Notes: generated by a model not told the origin, from the letters alone. Numbered from the stretch's first letter, positions 47,463 to 55,972 are shown. The stretch is DNA of 64,000 nucleotides from Kocuria sp. cx-455 (GCF_014698015.1 NZ_JACXBS010000003.1:217489-281488); one strand, 5' to 3'. Program-made: numbers and translations.

Positions 47463-49433
47463 GTGGCGGGACTGATCAGGCGAGAAGACATAGACGAGGT
47501 GCGATCGCGCACCGACCTCAAAGAAATCGTCGACCAGTACGTGACCCTCAAGCCCGCCGGCATCGGTTCCTACAAGGGTCTGTGCCCGTTCCATGATGAG
47601 CGCACGCCGTCCTTCCACGTGCGCCCGCAAATGGGCACCTACCACTGCTTCGGCTGCGATGAATCCGGGGACGTGATCGCGTTCCTCATGGAGATGGATC
47701 ACACGCCGTTCACCGAGACGGTGGAACGGCTGGCAGCGCGCATTGGTTACGAGCTGCGTTACGAGCAGGGCTCGGGGCCCAAGCGCGAAGAAGTGGGCCG
47801 CCGGCAGCGACTGTTGGACGCCCACAAAATCGCGGCGGAATTCTTCCAGCGCAATCTCTACACCCGGCAGGCAGCGGCCGCCCAGCAGTTCCTGGGGGAG
47901 CGCGGTTTCGACGACGACGCCGCGCGCACTTACGGCATCGGTTACGCACCCAAGGGCTGGTCCAACCTGCTCAAACACTTGCGGGACCGGGGTTTCACGG
48001 ATCAGGAACTCAAGCTCACGGGCATGTTTTCGGAGGGCAATCGGGGTCTTTACGACCGGTTCCGCGGCCGGTTGATCTGGCCCATTCACGCGGTGGCCGG
48101 CGAGGTCATCGGCTTTGGCGCGCGCAGGCTCTACGAGGACGATCAGGGGCCCAAGTACCTCAACACCCCCGAGACTCAGCTCTACAAGAAGTCTCAGGTG
48201 CTGTACGGCATCAACCTGGCCAAGCGGGCGATCGCCAAAGGTAAGCAGGTGGTGGTGGTCGAGGGGTACACGGACGTGATGGCGTGTCACTTGGCCGGTG
48301 TCGAGACCGCGGTGGCCACGTGCGGTACCGCCTTCGGAGCGGACCACATCAAGGTCGTGCGTCGCTTCCTCTCCGACGATTCCGCCGGGGGAGAGGTCAT
48401 CTTCACCTTCGACGGCGATGCCGCCGGGCAGAAGGCCGCGCTGCGTGCGTTCCAGGAGGACCAGCGGTTCGTGGCGCAGACCTATGTGGCCGTGGGGCCG
48501 GACGGCATGGACCCGTGCGACCTGCGCCTGACCCGCGGCGATGCCGCCGTCCGAGACCTGGTCAGCACCCGAACCCCGCTGTTCGAATTCGCTCTGAAGG
48601 CGACCATTCGCGACTACGACGTGAACAGTTTGGAAGGGCGACTGCGGGCGATGCGCGCGTGCGCACCCATCGTGGCGCAGATCCGTGACTCGTCCCTGCG
48701 CCCGGCATATGCCCGGGAGCTGTCGGGGTGGCTGGGCATCGAGACCGATGAGGTGATGCGGGCGGTGGCGGCCGCGGCCAGGCGGGGCTCGACCTCGCAG
48801 CACCGAGGGCAGCAGCGCGCGCCCCAACACCGTGAGTCACAGCAGTTCTCGTCGGCTCGTGAGGGGTCCGGGCGCGCCCGGAGCGATAGCGGGGGTCATG
48901 CGGATCCCTATGGAGACTCGCGGGAGCAGGAACGGCCGGCCGAGGTTCAGCTGCCCAATTCCCGTGAGCCGGTGGCCCGGATGGAACGCGAGGCCCTGGA
49001 GGTCGTTCTCCAGGTTCCGGATCTGGTGCCCGACGCGTACTGGGGTCATTTCGACTCCGCCGAAATGCGCTACCCGGTGCACCAAGCGCTCCACGACTCG
49101 ATCGTTGCCGCGCGGCCCGAGTACAACGTCAACGACCCGCGTGGTGGGCGGGGCTGGCTAGAGCGCGTGCGCGGGCAACTGCCCGAACCGCTGCACGGGT
49201 ACCTGGCGCAGCTGTCGGTGACCCCGCTGCCCGCGTCCTCCGAGCAGCAGGTCCGCAACTACGCCGTGGGGGTGCTGACCAGCCTGGTGGAAATGCACAT
49301 CAACCGCGCCAAATCGGACAAGCTCGCGCACCTGAATCGCACCGATCCGCAGCGGGAATCCGCGCTGTACCAGCAGCTGCAACGGGAGCTGCTGGACCTG
49401 GAGATGCAACGGCGGAGCCTGCTGGGCAATTGA
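47463..49433 (+). CDS. dnaG: DNA primase DnaG
   Basis: A 656-residue primase that makes RNA primers at replication forks with DnaB. The CHC2 zinc finger is CPFHDERTPSFHVRPQ followed by CFGCDESGD (about residues 37-70). The TOPRIM core has VVVEGYTDVMA and FDGDAAGQKA (about 260-330). A Gln/Ser/Arg-rich hinge (about 445-500) leads to the C-terminal helicase-interaction domain. I choose the GTG at 47463 (MAGLIRREDIDEV), with AGGA at 47451-47454; the ATG at 47454 would add three residues. It has the usual bacterial length. Confidence 0.95.
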   Translation: MAGLIRREDIDEVRSRTDLKEIVDQYVTLKPAGIGSYKGLCPFHDERTPSFHVRPQMGTYHCFGCDESGDVIAFLMEMDHTPFTETVERLAARIGYELRYEQGSGPKREEVGRRQRLLDAHKIAAEFFQRNLYTRQAAAAQQFLGERGFDDDAARTYGIGYAPKGWSNLLKHLRDRGFTDQELKLTGMFSEGNRGLYDRFRGRLIWPIHAVAGEVIGFGARRLYEDDQGPKYLNTPETQLYKKSQVLYGINLAKRAIAKGKQVVVVEGYTDVMACHLAGVETAVATCGTAFGADHIKVVRRFLSDDSAGGEVIFTFDGDAAGQKAALRAFQEDQRFVAQTYVAVGPDGMDPCDLRLTRGDAAVRDLVSTRTPLFEFALKATIRDYDVNSLEGRLRAMRACAPIVAQIRDSSLRPAYARELSGWLGIETDEVMRAVAAAARRGSTSQHRGQQRAPQHRESQQFSSAREGSGRARSDSGGHADPYGDSREQERPAEVQLPNSREPVARMEREALEVVLQVPDLVPDAYWGHFDSAEMRYPVHQALHDSIVAARPEYNVNDPRGGRGWLERVRGQLPEPLHGYLAQLSVTPLPASSEQQVRNYAVGVLTSLVEMHINRAKSDKLAHLNRTDPQRESALYQQLQRELLDLEMQRRSLLGN

Positions 49434-49513
49434 GGTGCGCGTATCGGCGGGCTGGATTTGAGGAACCGGCACAGGGTCTGTAAAGTAACGTCTCGTTGCA
49501 CAGATGTGCACGG

Positions 49514-49589
49514 TCCCCCGTAGCTCAATTGGCAGAGCATTCGACTGTTAATCGAAGGGTTACTGGTTCGAGTCCAGTCGGGGGAGCCA
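49514..49589 (+). tRNA. tRNA-Asn (GTT), with encoded CCA
   Basis: Acceptor TCCCCCG pairs with CGGGGGA; the D arm is GCTC-AATTGGCA-GAGC; the anticodon stem-loop TTCGA-CTGTTAA-TCGAA carries GTT; the T arm is ACTGG-TTCGAGT-CCAGT; discriminator G, then CCA in the genome. Its 3' part serves as the attachment sequence of the small element that follows. Confidence 0.96.
49555..49587 (+). repeat. attL: tRNA-Asn 3' end direct repeat, left copy
   Basis: These 33 bases, from the anticodon stem/variable loop through the T arm and acceptor to the first C of CCA, recur at 50784-50816 with a single G-to-T difference (49581 versus 50810). This is the usual footprint of site-specific integration into a tRNA 3' end. 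Confidence 0.88.
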
Positions 49590-49593
49590 GCAA

Positions 49594-49634
49594 AAAGCGG
49601 TCCCACTAGGTCAAACACCCGGTGGGGCCGCTTT
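49594..49634 (+). terminator. Terminator after tRNA-Asn
   Basis: A 13-base-pair stem with one T-G pair (49594-49606 with 49622-49634), a 15-base loop, and CGTT after it. It starts 5 bases after the tRNA's CCA. Confidence 0.8.
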
Positions 49635-49708
49635 CGTTATGACCCGGAAACACGGCAAATCCCACGCTTACCCCGCGTTTTCGATTCAGGTGGCAACTAG
49701 GAGGTCCA

Positions 49709-50608
49709 GTGAGGCTGTACTACTTCGATGATTCCGGGGTTAGAAAGAGCAACGGTCGAGATAAGTACTTCGTTTTGGCTGGTTTTGGCATCGACTCAAA
49801 TAAGGTCTCAGCCATGGCGCAAGCGGTCCGCATAAGAGCCAATACTTTCGGCATCGACCTGGATGCACCCCGCGAGCTGAAGTTCTCTCACGTTGGCCCG
49901 AACCATCACCCTAAGAAGGGGAAGAAGACCAGCTGGCTACTTGATGCGGGACTGAATACCGTGGAGGAACGTAAAGCGGCAGTTTCCTACTGCATGCAGG
50001 GTGCTTTATTAACTGAGTCGGTATCGGTGCTCGCGGTGGCGGTGTCCCTCGATGAGGTTTACGGCGACCATGACGCTATGGGGCATGCTATCCACCCCTT
50101 ACTCGAACGCGTGGACAAAGACTGTCAGGACCGCGGGACCGAGGGGTTGGTTTTCATGGACGAGGAGCGAGCGGACGACACCGCACTCCGCGAGCGGATG
50201 CGAGAAGGATCTCGGTATTCACAGTTCAGGTCGTTACTCGACACGATCAGTTTCATGCCTTCGGAGGAGTCTATCGGCGTTCAGGTAGCTGACTTGCTGG
50301 CCGGGGGTTTACGGCGGTTTATCGAGTTTCCTACGTTCCCTGACTCGCAATGGTACGGCCGACTCGTCTGGCCGTATCTTCGCCAAGTCGGCTTTGGACC
50401 TAACGGGTATGGACTGAAGAGGTACCCATCTGGCAGATTTGCGCAGCCTAATGCCCCAGCGAGGCCGTCAGACTCACACGATGCAAAGGTGTTCGAGGCG
50501 ATTGAGACACATACGGGGCATCCGCTGAAGAGAGATGACGGCGGCGGCATCCTTTCGCGATTTCGTGTGAGGGAAGATGTCGCCGGCCGTGTCATTGAGG
50601 CAAAGTAG
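49709..50608 (+). CDS. DUF3800 domain protein (predicted RNase H-fold, mobile-element/defence associated)
   Basis: A 299-residue protein. The N-terminal strand with an acidic motif, LYYFDDSG (residues 3-10), the second acidic strand GLVFMDEERADD (about 150-161) and the block MPSEESIGVQVADLLAGGLRR (about 184-204, in two parts) are the hallmarks of DUF3800, which is thought to adopt an RNase H-like nuclease fold. DUF3800 genes are often found in prophages, islands and near restriction systems. No biochemical role is settled. GTG start with AGGAGG upstream. The last 60 residues are charged and specific to this protein. The gene is the sole content of the tRNA-Asn element and has foreign-looking codon use. 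Confidence 0.85.
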   Translation: MRLYYFDDSGVRKSNGRDKYFVLAGFGIDSNKVSAMAQAVRIRANTFGIDLDAPRELKFSHVGPNHHPKKGKKTSWLLDAGLNTVEERKAAVSYCMQGALLTESVSVLAVAVSLDEVYGDHDAMGHAIHPLLERVDKDCQDRGTEGLVFMDEERADDTALRERMREGSRYSQFRSLLDTISFMPSEESIGVQVADLLAGGLRRFIEFPTFPDSQWYGRLVWPYLRQVGFGPNGYGLKRYPSGRFAQPNAPARPSDSHDAKVFEAIETHTGHPLKRDDGGGILSRFRVREDVAGRVIEAK

Positions 50609-50655
50609 AGACCGGGGCGCCGAAGCGCTCGGAGCGTAAGAACCCCTCCCGGTCT
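50609..50655 (+). terminator. Inverted repeat after the DUF3800 gene
   Basis: AGACCGGG (50609-50616) pairs with CCCGGTCT (50648-50655), with a short CGCT/AGCG stem between. It directly follows the stop codon and probably ends the transcript. Confidence 0.6.
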
Positions 50656-50783
50656 GACACAAGGCTAGCAGTACAAGGTTGCTGTAAAGATAATCGCCTA
50701 TTACATGAACCAACCACAATCCCTGCAAACAAGCGGTAAACGACACCCTGCCTACATCTCCCGGCACCACTTCCCCAAGATCA

Positions 50784-50816
50784 AAGGGTTACTGGTTCGA
50801 GTCCAGTCGTGGGAGC
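50784..50816 (+). repeat. attR: duplicate of tRNA-Asn 3' end, right copy
   Basis: Thirty-two of 33 bases match the tRNA-Asn 3' segment at 49555-49587; the difference (T at 50810) would break one acceptor-stem pair. The upstream 40 bases of the tRNA are not repeated, so this is not a second tRNA gene. Confidence 0.88.
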
Positions 50817-50833
50817 GCGAAAACGCCTTTTGA

Positions 50834-50868
50834 CAAAGAGCGATGCCCGAAGGCGGCCACTCTTTTTC
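50834..50868 (+). terminator. T-tailed hairpin right of attR
   Basis: AAAGAG and CTCTTT enclose a small GCC-CGAA-GGC stem, and further T follow. It resembles a tRNA terminator and could be the one that originally followed tRNA-Asn before insertion, or part of a second element. Confidence 0.5.
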
Positions 50869-50874
50869 ACCGTC

Positions 50875-50897
50875 TGGGCACAGATAAGGCACAGCAT
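50875..50897 (+). repeat. Tandem GGCACAG repeats, possible integrase arm sites
   Basis: TGGGCACAGAT is followed immediately by AAGGCACAGCAT, an 11-base spaced repeat of GGCACAG about 60 bases right of attR. Tyrosine-recombinase arm sites near actinobacterial tRNA attachment sites often look like this. The rest of 50898-51126 shows no convincing gene; the frames there are shadows or fragments. Confidence 0.35.
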
Positions 50898-51126
50898 GGC
50901 GTCAGACCCCAATGAAACGCCTCTGCAAACCCGATGAGCAGGCCGCTGGCGGTTGCCAGGCGCGGTCCATCGTCGAAGAAGGTCCCCATGGCGCGGCGGC
51001 GAGGAGCAGGACCGGCAGGCAGCCGGGGCCACGCGGCTGGACGGTGGACGACATGGGCACTCCCGAGGAGTCGGAGAAAGGGTGTCGCCGTCCGTACGTA
51101 GTGAGAAAGGGTACGAAGCGCCTGTA

Positions 51127-52257
51127 TTACGAAGGCCGGCTCTTCACGACAGGTGCGAGACCGCGCCACCAGTTCAGCAGGGCCCCTCGGGCGATGTACT
51201 CGAAGGTGTGCAGCAACATCGGCATCTCTTTCGCCATCCATGAGCTGCCCTTGGCCGCTGCGGACATGCCCACAGGCACCTCACTGGGCTGTCCGTCCGG
51301 TCCCTGCATGGGTTTGTCGAGCATCGGGTGGGGAAATGGCCGGCCGTCGTGCAGCGCCCGGGAGCGGTGGTCGTAGATGATCCCCAGGTGCTTGCGCAAG
51401 CGCGTCCAGTCCAGGCCGAAGGCGGGGCGCGGTTGCGGCGCGGGTGGGGCGAAGTTTTCCACGAAACCCAAGAACTTTCGGGTGGCACTAGATTGCCGCA
51501 CCACAAGTTCCGCGACCTTTTGCTTATTCTCGTCCGGCGCTCCGTCCAGCGCCTCCCACAGGCGGGGCTGGAGCTCCTCCAAGGCGCCGAGAGGCTGCTG
51601 CCCGGCCTCGTTGCGGCGGGCGGCCGCGGCTTCCACGGCTCCCACCATCTGCAGCCAGGCAAAGTTCGTGTCCTCGTTGGCCCACCACAAGGCGTTGGCG
51701 TACAGTCGCGCTGCTCGGGCAAGGGCGGAGGCATCCTCAGAACCCAGATGGGGGAAGGTCGAGAGCAGGTCCGAGGCATCCGCGAACTCGACCTGCCGGA
51801 CCACGTTGGGCAGGACTTCCAGACCCGGCGGCCCCGGTCGACTGAGGTGCTGGCGGTCCAGCTCCATCGGGTAGCCGGCGGGGTCGTCGTCGGGCAAGCC
51901 CCACACCCGGACCGTGCCTCCGGCACGGCACCGCACGCCCAACGCCAAGGAGAGCAGTGCGGCGAGTTCATCGGACACCGTGCCGCCGTGGTAGCCGCTG
52001 GAGTCCGCCGGGAGCAGCTTGCCGGTCGTGTGGTCGATGAGACCCGGCTCCAAGGACCTGCGCATCTCACATCGGAGCACCAGGGCCACTGGCATGGGGG
52101 CGGTGCTCGCGAAGGTCGGCAAGATGGTGTACGGCCCCAACTCGAGCCTCTCACCGAGAAAGCGGGCATCAGAGTAAATGGCGTCCTCGAAACGGGCAGG
52201 TATTTCCGTCATTGGCTGGAGGGTAGCCCGCCAGTTGCGCCACGCGTGCGTTCCCAT
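51127..52257 (-). CDS. HEPN-domain (Apea-like) protein, probable defence RNase, function unproven
   Basis: A 376-residue soluble protein from the ATG at 52257 (alternative ATG 52212). The N-terminal 170 residues are beta-rich (LGPYTILPTFAST, MPVALVLRCEMRRSLE, GGTVRVWGLPDDDP) and unlike any family I recognise. The C-terminal half is helical and ends in a HEPN-type region: a helix LRKHLGIIYDHRSRALHDGRPFP with R298 and H303 forming the RX4H signature of HEPN ribonucleases, then a last helix with HTFEYIARGALLNWW, as in Apea-like HEPN proteins. HEPN proteins of this kind serve in anti-phage abortive systems, toxins or RNA processing. The gene stands alone, opposite in direction to the DUF3800 gene. 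Confidence 0.72.
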   Translation of the reverse strand: MGTHAWRNWRATLQPMTEIPARFEDAIYSDARFLGERLELGPYTILPTFASTAPMPVALVLRCEMRRSLEPGLIDHTTGKLLPADSSGYHGGTVSDELAALLSLALGVRCRAGGTVRVWGLPDDDPAGYPMELDRQHLSRPGPPGLEVLPNVVRQVEFADASDLLSTFPHLGSEDASALARAARLYANALWWANEDTNFAWLQMVGAVEAAAARRNEAGQQPLGALEELQPRLWEALDGAPDENKQKVAELVVRQSSATRKFLGFVENFAPPAPQPRPAFGLDWTRLRKHLGIIYDHRSRALHDGRPFPHPMLDKPMQGPDGQPSEVPVGMSAAAKGSSWMAKEMPMLLHTFEYIARGALLNWWRGLAPVVKSRPS

Positions 52258-52374
52258 ATTGTCATTATCCCTGTCGTGGGCTCGATTGCCGGTCCATGCC
52301 CCGCAGCAGTGCGTCCGCGTTGTCGAGGTCACCCCCGTGCCGTTGCGAAGGTGTGGCCAGCGGGACGCCGGCAT

Positions 52375-52747
52375 AACTGAGTAGCATGACGGGTAGGAAC
52401 AGAACCGCCAAAACCAGTGATCCGCTTAGCAGGAAAGCGCGCGGGGCGGAGTGAGGCGCCCGGTGCTACCAACGTGAGCGCTTAGAGCAGCGATGTGGTG
52501 TTCAGCAGTAGGGACGGCAAGCGGTATGGGCCGCTGCTGTAGGGTCGCGAGTCGACCGCTCCAGCGCGTGCGTGGGTCCCGCCCATCGGCCATGAGGATC
52601 TAATAACAGTGCCGATCACAGTCTGCGGTGCGCGGTTTCTAGACGAGAACCGCGAGTGGCTTCTGCGGTCGACGGGATGGCGAAAAACGGGGACCCAGTG
52701 ACCGCGCCGGTGCGTCCTCGCACAGTGCGCAGTGACGTCGCGGGCAC
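52375..52747. other. Intergenic region without a convincing gene
   Basis: This 373-base stretch right of the HEPN gene holds the HEPN gene's upstream region and a 7-base-pair CGCGGTT/AACCGCG repeat (about 52629-52652). Short frames on both strands are Arg/Ser-rich, lack binding sites and look accidental. It may be the eroded right end of the island. Confidence 0.5.
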
Positions 52748-54358
52748 TCACCGGACACGGCGTCGTCGGCGTCTGTCAAGCCACCCGCGAGGCCCGCCCT
52801 CGATGAGCACGTGCTTGGTGTGCGGGTCAAGGAACATGAGATAGCCGGTGAAGGCGAGAGCCACCACGTAGGCGATGGTGGACACGTCGAAACTGACCTC
52901 GATGTAGGGCCACACGGACAATTGGTCTTGGGCCCCGAAGATCACGAAGAACCCGGTGACCACGTAGAGCACGCGCACCTGCCAGTTGTCCTTGATGCCT
53001 GTGACCGCCAGGAACGGCAGGAACCACAGGATGTACCACGGCTGAATGATCGGGGAGAGCATGACCACGGCGGCAAAGGCCAACCCCATGCGTCGGACCA
53101 CTCGGTGGCTGCGCTGACCTTCCCCCCAGAACATCAACAGCACCACAATGCCGATGCCCAGGTATTTCAAGATGTTGCGCAAGGTCGCCGCGATGTCTCC
53201 GCCGGGCAGTCCCAACGCGTCGCCGATGCGGTTGACCTGCATGCTCAGGAACCCGGACGGTGAATAACCCGTGTAGCCCGGAGTGGGGTCCAGGATGGCG
53301 AGAATCCATCCGGGGCCCAGATCGTAGGGAATGCCGCTCAGCAGGAGAAGTCCGAAACTCAAGATCGCCGTCCCGGCCCACGTGGCGAATTTGCGGGGCC
53401 ACGAGGCATTGGTGCCGGCCCACAGCAACCCGATGAAGGGGAGCAGCAGAATCGTGATGGGTTTGATGCCGATGGACGCGGTGACCAGCAGAATGCCCCG
53501 GATCGGCCTGCCGGTCGCGGCGAAATACGTGCCCGCCACGGCAAGGCCTACCATGAGACCGTCGTTGTGGGCGCTGGCCACAAAACTAATGAGGAACAAG
53601 GGATTGGCGACCGTGAGCCACAGGGCGCGAGCGCCGTCGAACCCGTGCATTGCCGCGAGTTTGGGCACGTACAGCACGCACAGTGCGACACCCGCACACG
53701 AGAGAAGTCGGAACAGCAGGACGGAAAGATCGGGTTGGGCCCCGGTGACCTCGACCACCAGGTGCGCCAACCACAGGAAAACGGGCCCGTAGGGGGTGCG
53801 GGACTCTGCCCAGGCCGGATCGGCGCCCAGCATGAACCAGTTGTCGAGAGTCGAGATGCCGGTCGTGTACGGGTTCTCCCCGGCCTCCATGAGGCGCCCC
53901 TGGCCGATGTAGGCGTACACGTCGCGAGAAAAAATCGGCACGGCCAGCAGCAACGGCAGTGACCAGGCGAGCACGGCTATGACGACGGCGCGCAGCGACC
54001 CTTTCGGCCACCCGGTCAGTCGCTGCCCCAGCCGAACCCACGAGCGCATCAGGAGCATGGCCCCGAAAGTCAGCAGCACCGTGGAGATGACGATCCCCCA
54101 TCCCTCGGTGCGCATGGCGATCACCAGGGGATTGCGAACCATGGGGGAGCCCAGGGCGATCCACCCGATACCAATGGACCCCACGAACATCATGAGGGAG
54201 CCGATGAGGCCCTGGACAATGGCGATCAACGGGCGGGGAACCCGCGGTGTACCCGGAACGGAACGGGCCTCGGCGGGAAGCGGCTCCCCGTCGGCACGCG
54301 GGGTCGCTGGAGTGCTGCCGTGGGCAGTGAGCTCCGGGGGCGAACCACTTTCCGACAT
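52748..54358 (-). CDS. Polyprenol-phosphomannose-dependent alpha-1,6-mannosyltransferase (MptA/MptB-like, GT-C)
   Basis: A 536-residue membrane protein with about 12-13 transmembrane helices. The first extracytoplasmic loop contains FSRDVYAYIGQGRLMEAG and NPYTTGI, the acidic-residue region of GT-C enzymes, followed by WAESRTPYGPVFLWLAHLV; later SFVASAHNDGLMVGLA and PIIQPWYILWFLPF are typical of MptA/MptB. These enzymes extend the alpha-1,6 mannan backbone of lipomannan outside the membrane using polyprenyl-phosphate mannose. Micrococcus makes lipomannan, which fits. I use the ATG at 54358 (MSESGSPP); an ATG 33 bases upstream is possible. It is divergent from two GT87 genes. Confidence 0.87.
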   Translation of the reverse strand: MSESGSPPELTAHGSTPATPRADGEPLPAEARSVPGTPRVPRPLIAIVQGLIGSLMMFVGSIGIGWIALGSPMVRNPLVIAMRTEGWGIVISTVLLTFGAMLLMRSWVRLGQRLTGWPKGSLRAVVIAVLAWSLPLLLAVPIFSRDVYAYIGQGRLMEAGENPYTTGISTLDNWFMLGADPAWAESRTPYGPVFLWLAHLVVEVTGAQPDLSVLLFRLLSCAGVALCVLYVPKLAAMHGFDGARALWLTVANPLFLISFVASAHNDGLMVGLAVAGTYFAATGRPIRGILLVTASIGIKPITILLLPFIGLLWAGTNASWPRKFATWAGTAILSFGLLLLSGIPYDLGPGWILAILDPTPGYTGYSPSGFLSMQVNRIGDALGLPGGDIAATLRNILKYLGIGIVVLLMFWGEGQRSHRVVRRMGLAFAAVVMLSPIIQPWYILWFLPFLAVTGIKDNWQVRVLYVVTGFFVIFGAQDQLSVWPYIEVSFDVSTIAYVVALAFTGYLMFLDPHTKHVLIEGGPRGWLDRRRRRRVR

Positions 54359-54664
54359 GACCTGTGTCGTTTCCCTACTTGTCAACATTTTCGGGTGCCC
54401 AGGCACTGTGGCCCGCGGGACATCATTCAGGAGCCTGATCCTAGCAGCCGGACGTGCCGCAACCGGGGTTTCGGGTGCGATTCCCAGGGGGAGTGGCCAT
54501 GGCCGGTGCCCCGGTGTACTGCACCCATGACTCATGAGTCCACGGGGACCGGTCCGCGGCACGTAGCATGAGTACGCATCCGTGCCCTGCTCCACCGGAT
54601 ACGGAACCGATTTCCTGAGGCCGCCCGCGGTCTCGTACCGCTGCGCACCTGACGAGGATTGAAC
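54359..54664. promoter_or_regulatory. Divergent control region of the mannosyltransferase genes
   Basis: These 306 bases hold no gene. They contain -10-like elements for both directions (TAGCAT about 54567 on plus; TAGGAT on minus, complement of 54437-54442) and two perfect palindromes, GACTCATGAGTC (54529-54540) and GGACCGGTCC (54546-54555), just upstream of the plus-strand element. These could be operators. Inference. Confidence 0.4.
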
Positions 54665-55972
54665 ATGTCCACGCACAAGCCGTTGACCCAACAGGACCGA
54701 TTGAACGTTCTGGATCGGCCCCAGAACCTACCGGGGTGGTTGACCTCTCCGCGTGCGCTCCTGGCCGGGTTCGTGGCCCTGCACCTCGTGTTCCTGATCT
54801 TTGCGCTGATCGTCTCCCTCAATGGCAACGCCTTCAGCGACACCAACATTTACCGGGAGTGGACGCGCATCGGCTTCGATCAGGACGCCCTGGCCGGTGG
54901 ACCCAGCCCGTGGGTGTACCCGGTGCTAGCCCTGGTGCCCATGGCGCTCGCGGGCATAGCGGGCCCGGGGCCCTTCTTCTTCCTGTGGGTCCTGACGACC
55001 ACGGTGCTCAACGGCTGGGCCGTTCTTAAACTCACCGATCGCGGCCGTGACCGGCACGCGATTCCCGCCGCCTGGTGGTGGCTGGGCTTCACGTTCCTCA
55101 TGGGATGGTTGGGTTTCGCCCGGGTCGACGGCCTGACGGCCCCCATTGTTCTGGTGGCCCTGGCCTACGGTGTGGCCCATCCCTTCATTGCCTCCACGCT
55201 GCTGAGCATTGCCACCTGGATGAAGGTGTGGCCGGCGGCCATCGTGCTCGCCCTGTTCACGGTGGTGCGTCGGCGTGTTCAGGTGGTCGTCGCGGGACTG
55301 ATCGTGAGCGCGGTGGCCGCGGGCGTCGCCGCAGCCATGGGCGCCTTCCCGCTACTGTTCAACTTCCTCACGCAGCAGGGCGACCGCGGTATGCAGCTGG
55401 AAGCCACGTTCACCACCCCGTGGCTGTGGTCTTCGGTGCTGGGCGTGGGCGGCTCCCAGATGTACATGAACACGGACATCAACTCGATGCAGGTGGACGG
55501 GCCGGGTACCGAGATCATGTCCTCGCTCATGCAGCCGTTGCTGATCGCGGCCGCCCTGGCCGCCACGGTGCTGCTCATCCGCGCGCTGCGCCACGGCGTG
55601 CGCACCGGCGGGGCCGATCGCACCGAACTGTTGCTCGCCGGCACCCTGACCCTGGTCTCCGTGTTCATCGTGTTCAACAAGGTGGGCTCCCCGCAGTTCA
55701 TGGTGTGGCTGGGCCCGGCCGTGGCCCTGGGACTCGTGCACCACTGGCGCTCGTGGCGGACCCCGGCCGTCATGCTGATCGCGATCGCGGTTCTCACGTT
55801 CTTCATCTACCCGTTGTTCTACAACGCGCTCAGTCACGACAACCCCGCGATGGCGCTGGTGCTGACCGCACGCAACGCCCTGCTCGTGGTGTTGCTGTTG
55901 TGGTCAGCGCGGCGCCTGTACTGGCTGGGATCCAAACGCCCCACCGACGAGCTCGTCCCCAAGGAGTCCTGA
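54665..55972 (+). CDS. GT87 (DUF2029) polytopic glycosyltransferase, first paralogue
   Basis: A 435-residue membrane protein with about 10-11 helices and the GT87 pattern seen in PimE-type mannosyltransferases: NGNAFSDTNIYREWTRIGF with the catalytic-type aspartate in the first loop (about residues 55-73), SPWVYPVLALVPM, SIATWMKVWPAAI, RGMQLEATFTTPW and VFNKVGSPQFMVWLGP. These use polyprenyl-phosphate mannose. The ATG at 54665 has GAGGA 8 bases upstream. The next gene is a paralogue and its reading frame begins with the ribosome binding site located in this gene's last codons. Confidence 0.87.
   Translation: MSTHKPLTQQDRLNVLDRPQNLPGWLTSPRALLAGFVALHLVFLIFALIVSLNGNAFSDTNIYREWTRIGFDQDALAGGPSPWVYPVLALVPMALAGIAGPGPFFFLWVLTTTVLNGWAVLKLTDRGRDRHAIPAAWWWLGFTFLMGWLGFARVDGLTAPIVLVALAYGVAHPFIASTLLSIATWMKVWPAAIVLALFTVVRRRVQVVVAGLIVSAVAAGVAAAMGAFPLLFNFLTQQGDRGMQLEATFTTPWLWSSVLGVGGSQMYMNTDINSMQVDGPGTEIMSSLMQPLLIAAALAATVLLIRALRHGVRTGGADRTELLLAGTLTLVSVFIVFNKVGSPQFMVWLGPAVALGLVHHWRSWRTPAVMLIAIAVLTFFIYPLFYNALSHDNPAMALVLTARNALLVVLLLWSARRLYWLGSKRPTDELVPKES

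Larger units (their letters stand above)
49588..50816 (+). mobile_element. 1.2-kb integrase-less integrated cargo at tRNA-Asn
   Basis: The segment between the tRNA 3' end and its imperfect 33-base duplicate is 1,229 bases per repeat unit. It carries one gene (DUF3800) with its own AGGAGG site and terminator and nothing else. Base composition and codon use are visibly less GC-rich than in dnaG or the downstream mannosyltransferase gene (for example AGA, ATA, TTA and TTT codons). No integrase, excisionase or transposase lies inside. It may be the remnant of a larger integrative element or a passenger mobilised by another element's integrase. Confidence 0.65.

Noticed and set aside
50781..51376. 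Small frames on both strands over and right of attR, including one ending in PTTGLEPVTL
   Set aside because: That ending is the well-known false translation of the antisense strand of a tRNA T arm; the others lack binding sites and family character, and partly overlap the HEPN gene.
52482..52751. 89-residue minus-strand frame between the HEPN and mannosyltransferase genes
   Set aside because: Arg/Ser/His-rich, no binding site, no recognisable domain; likely accidental.
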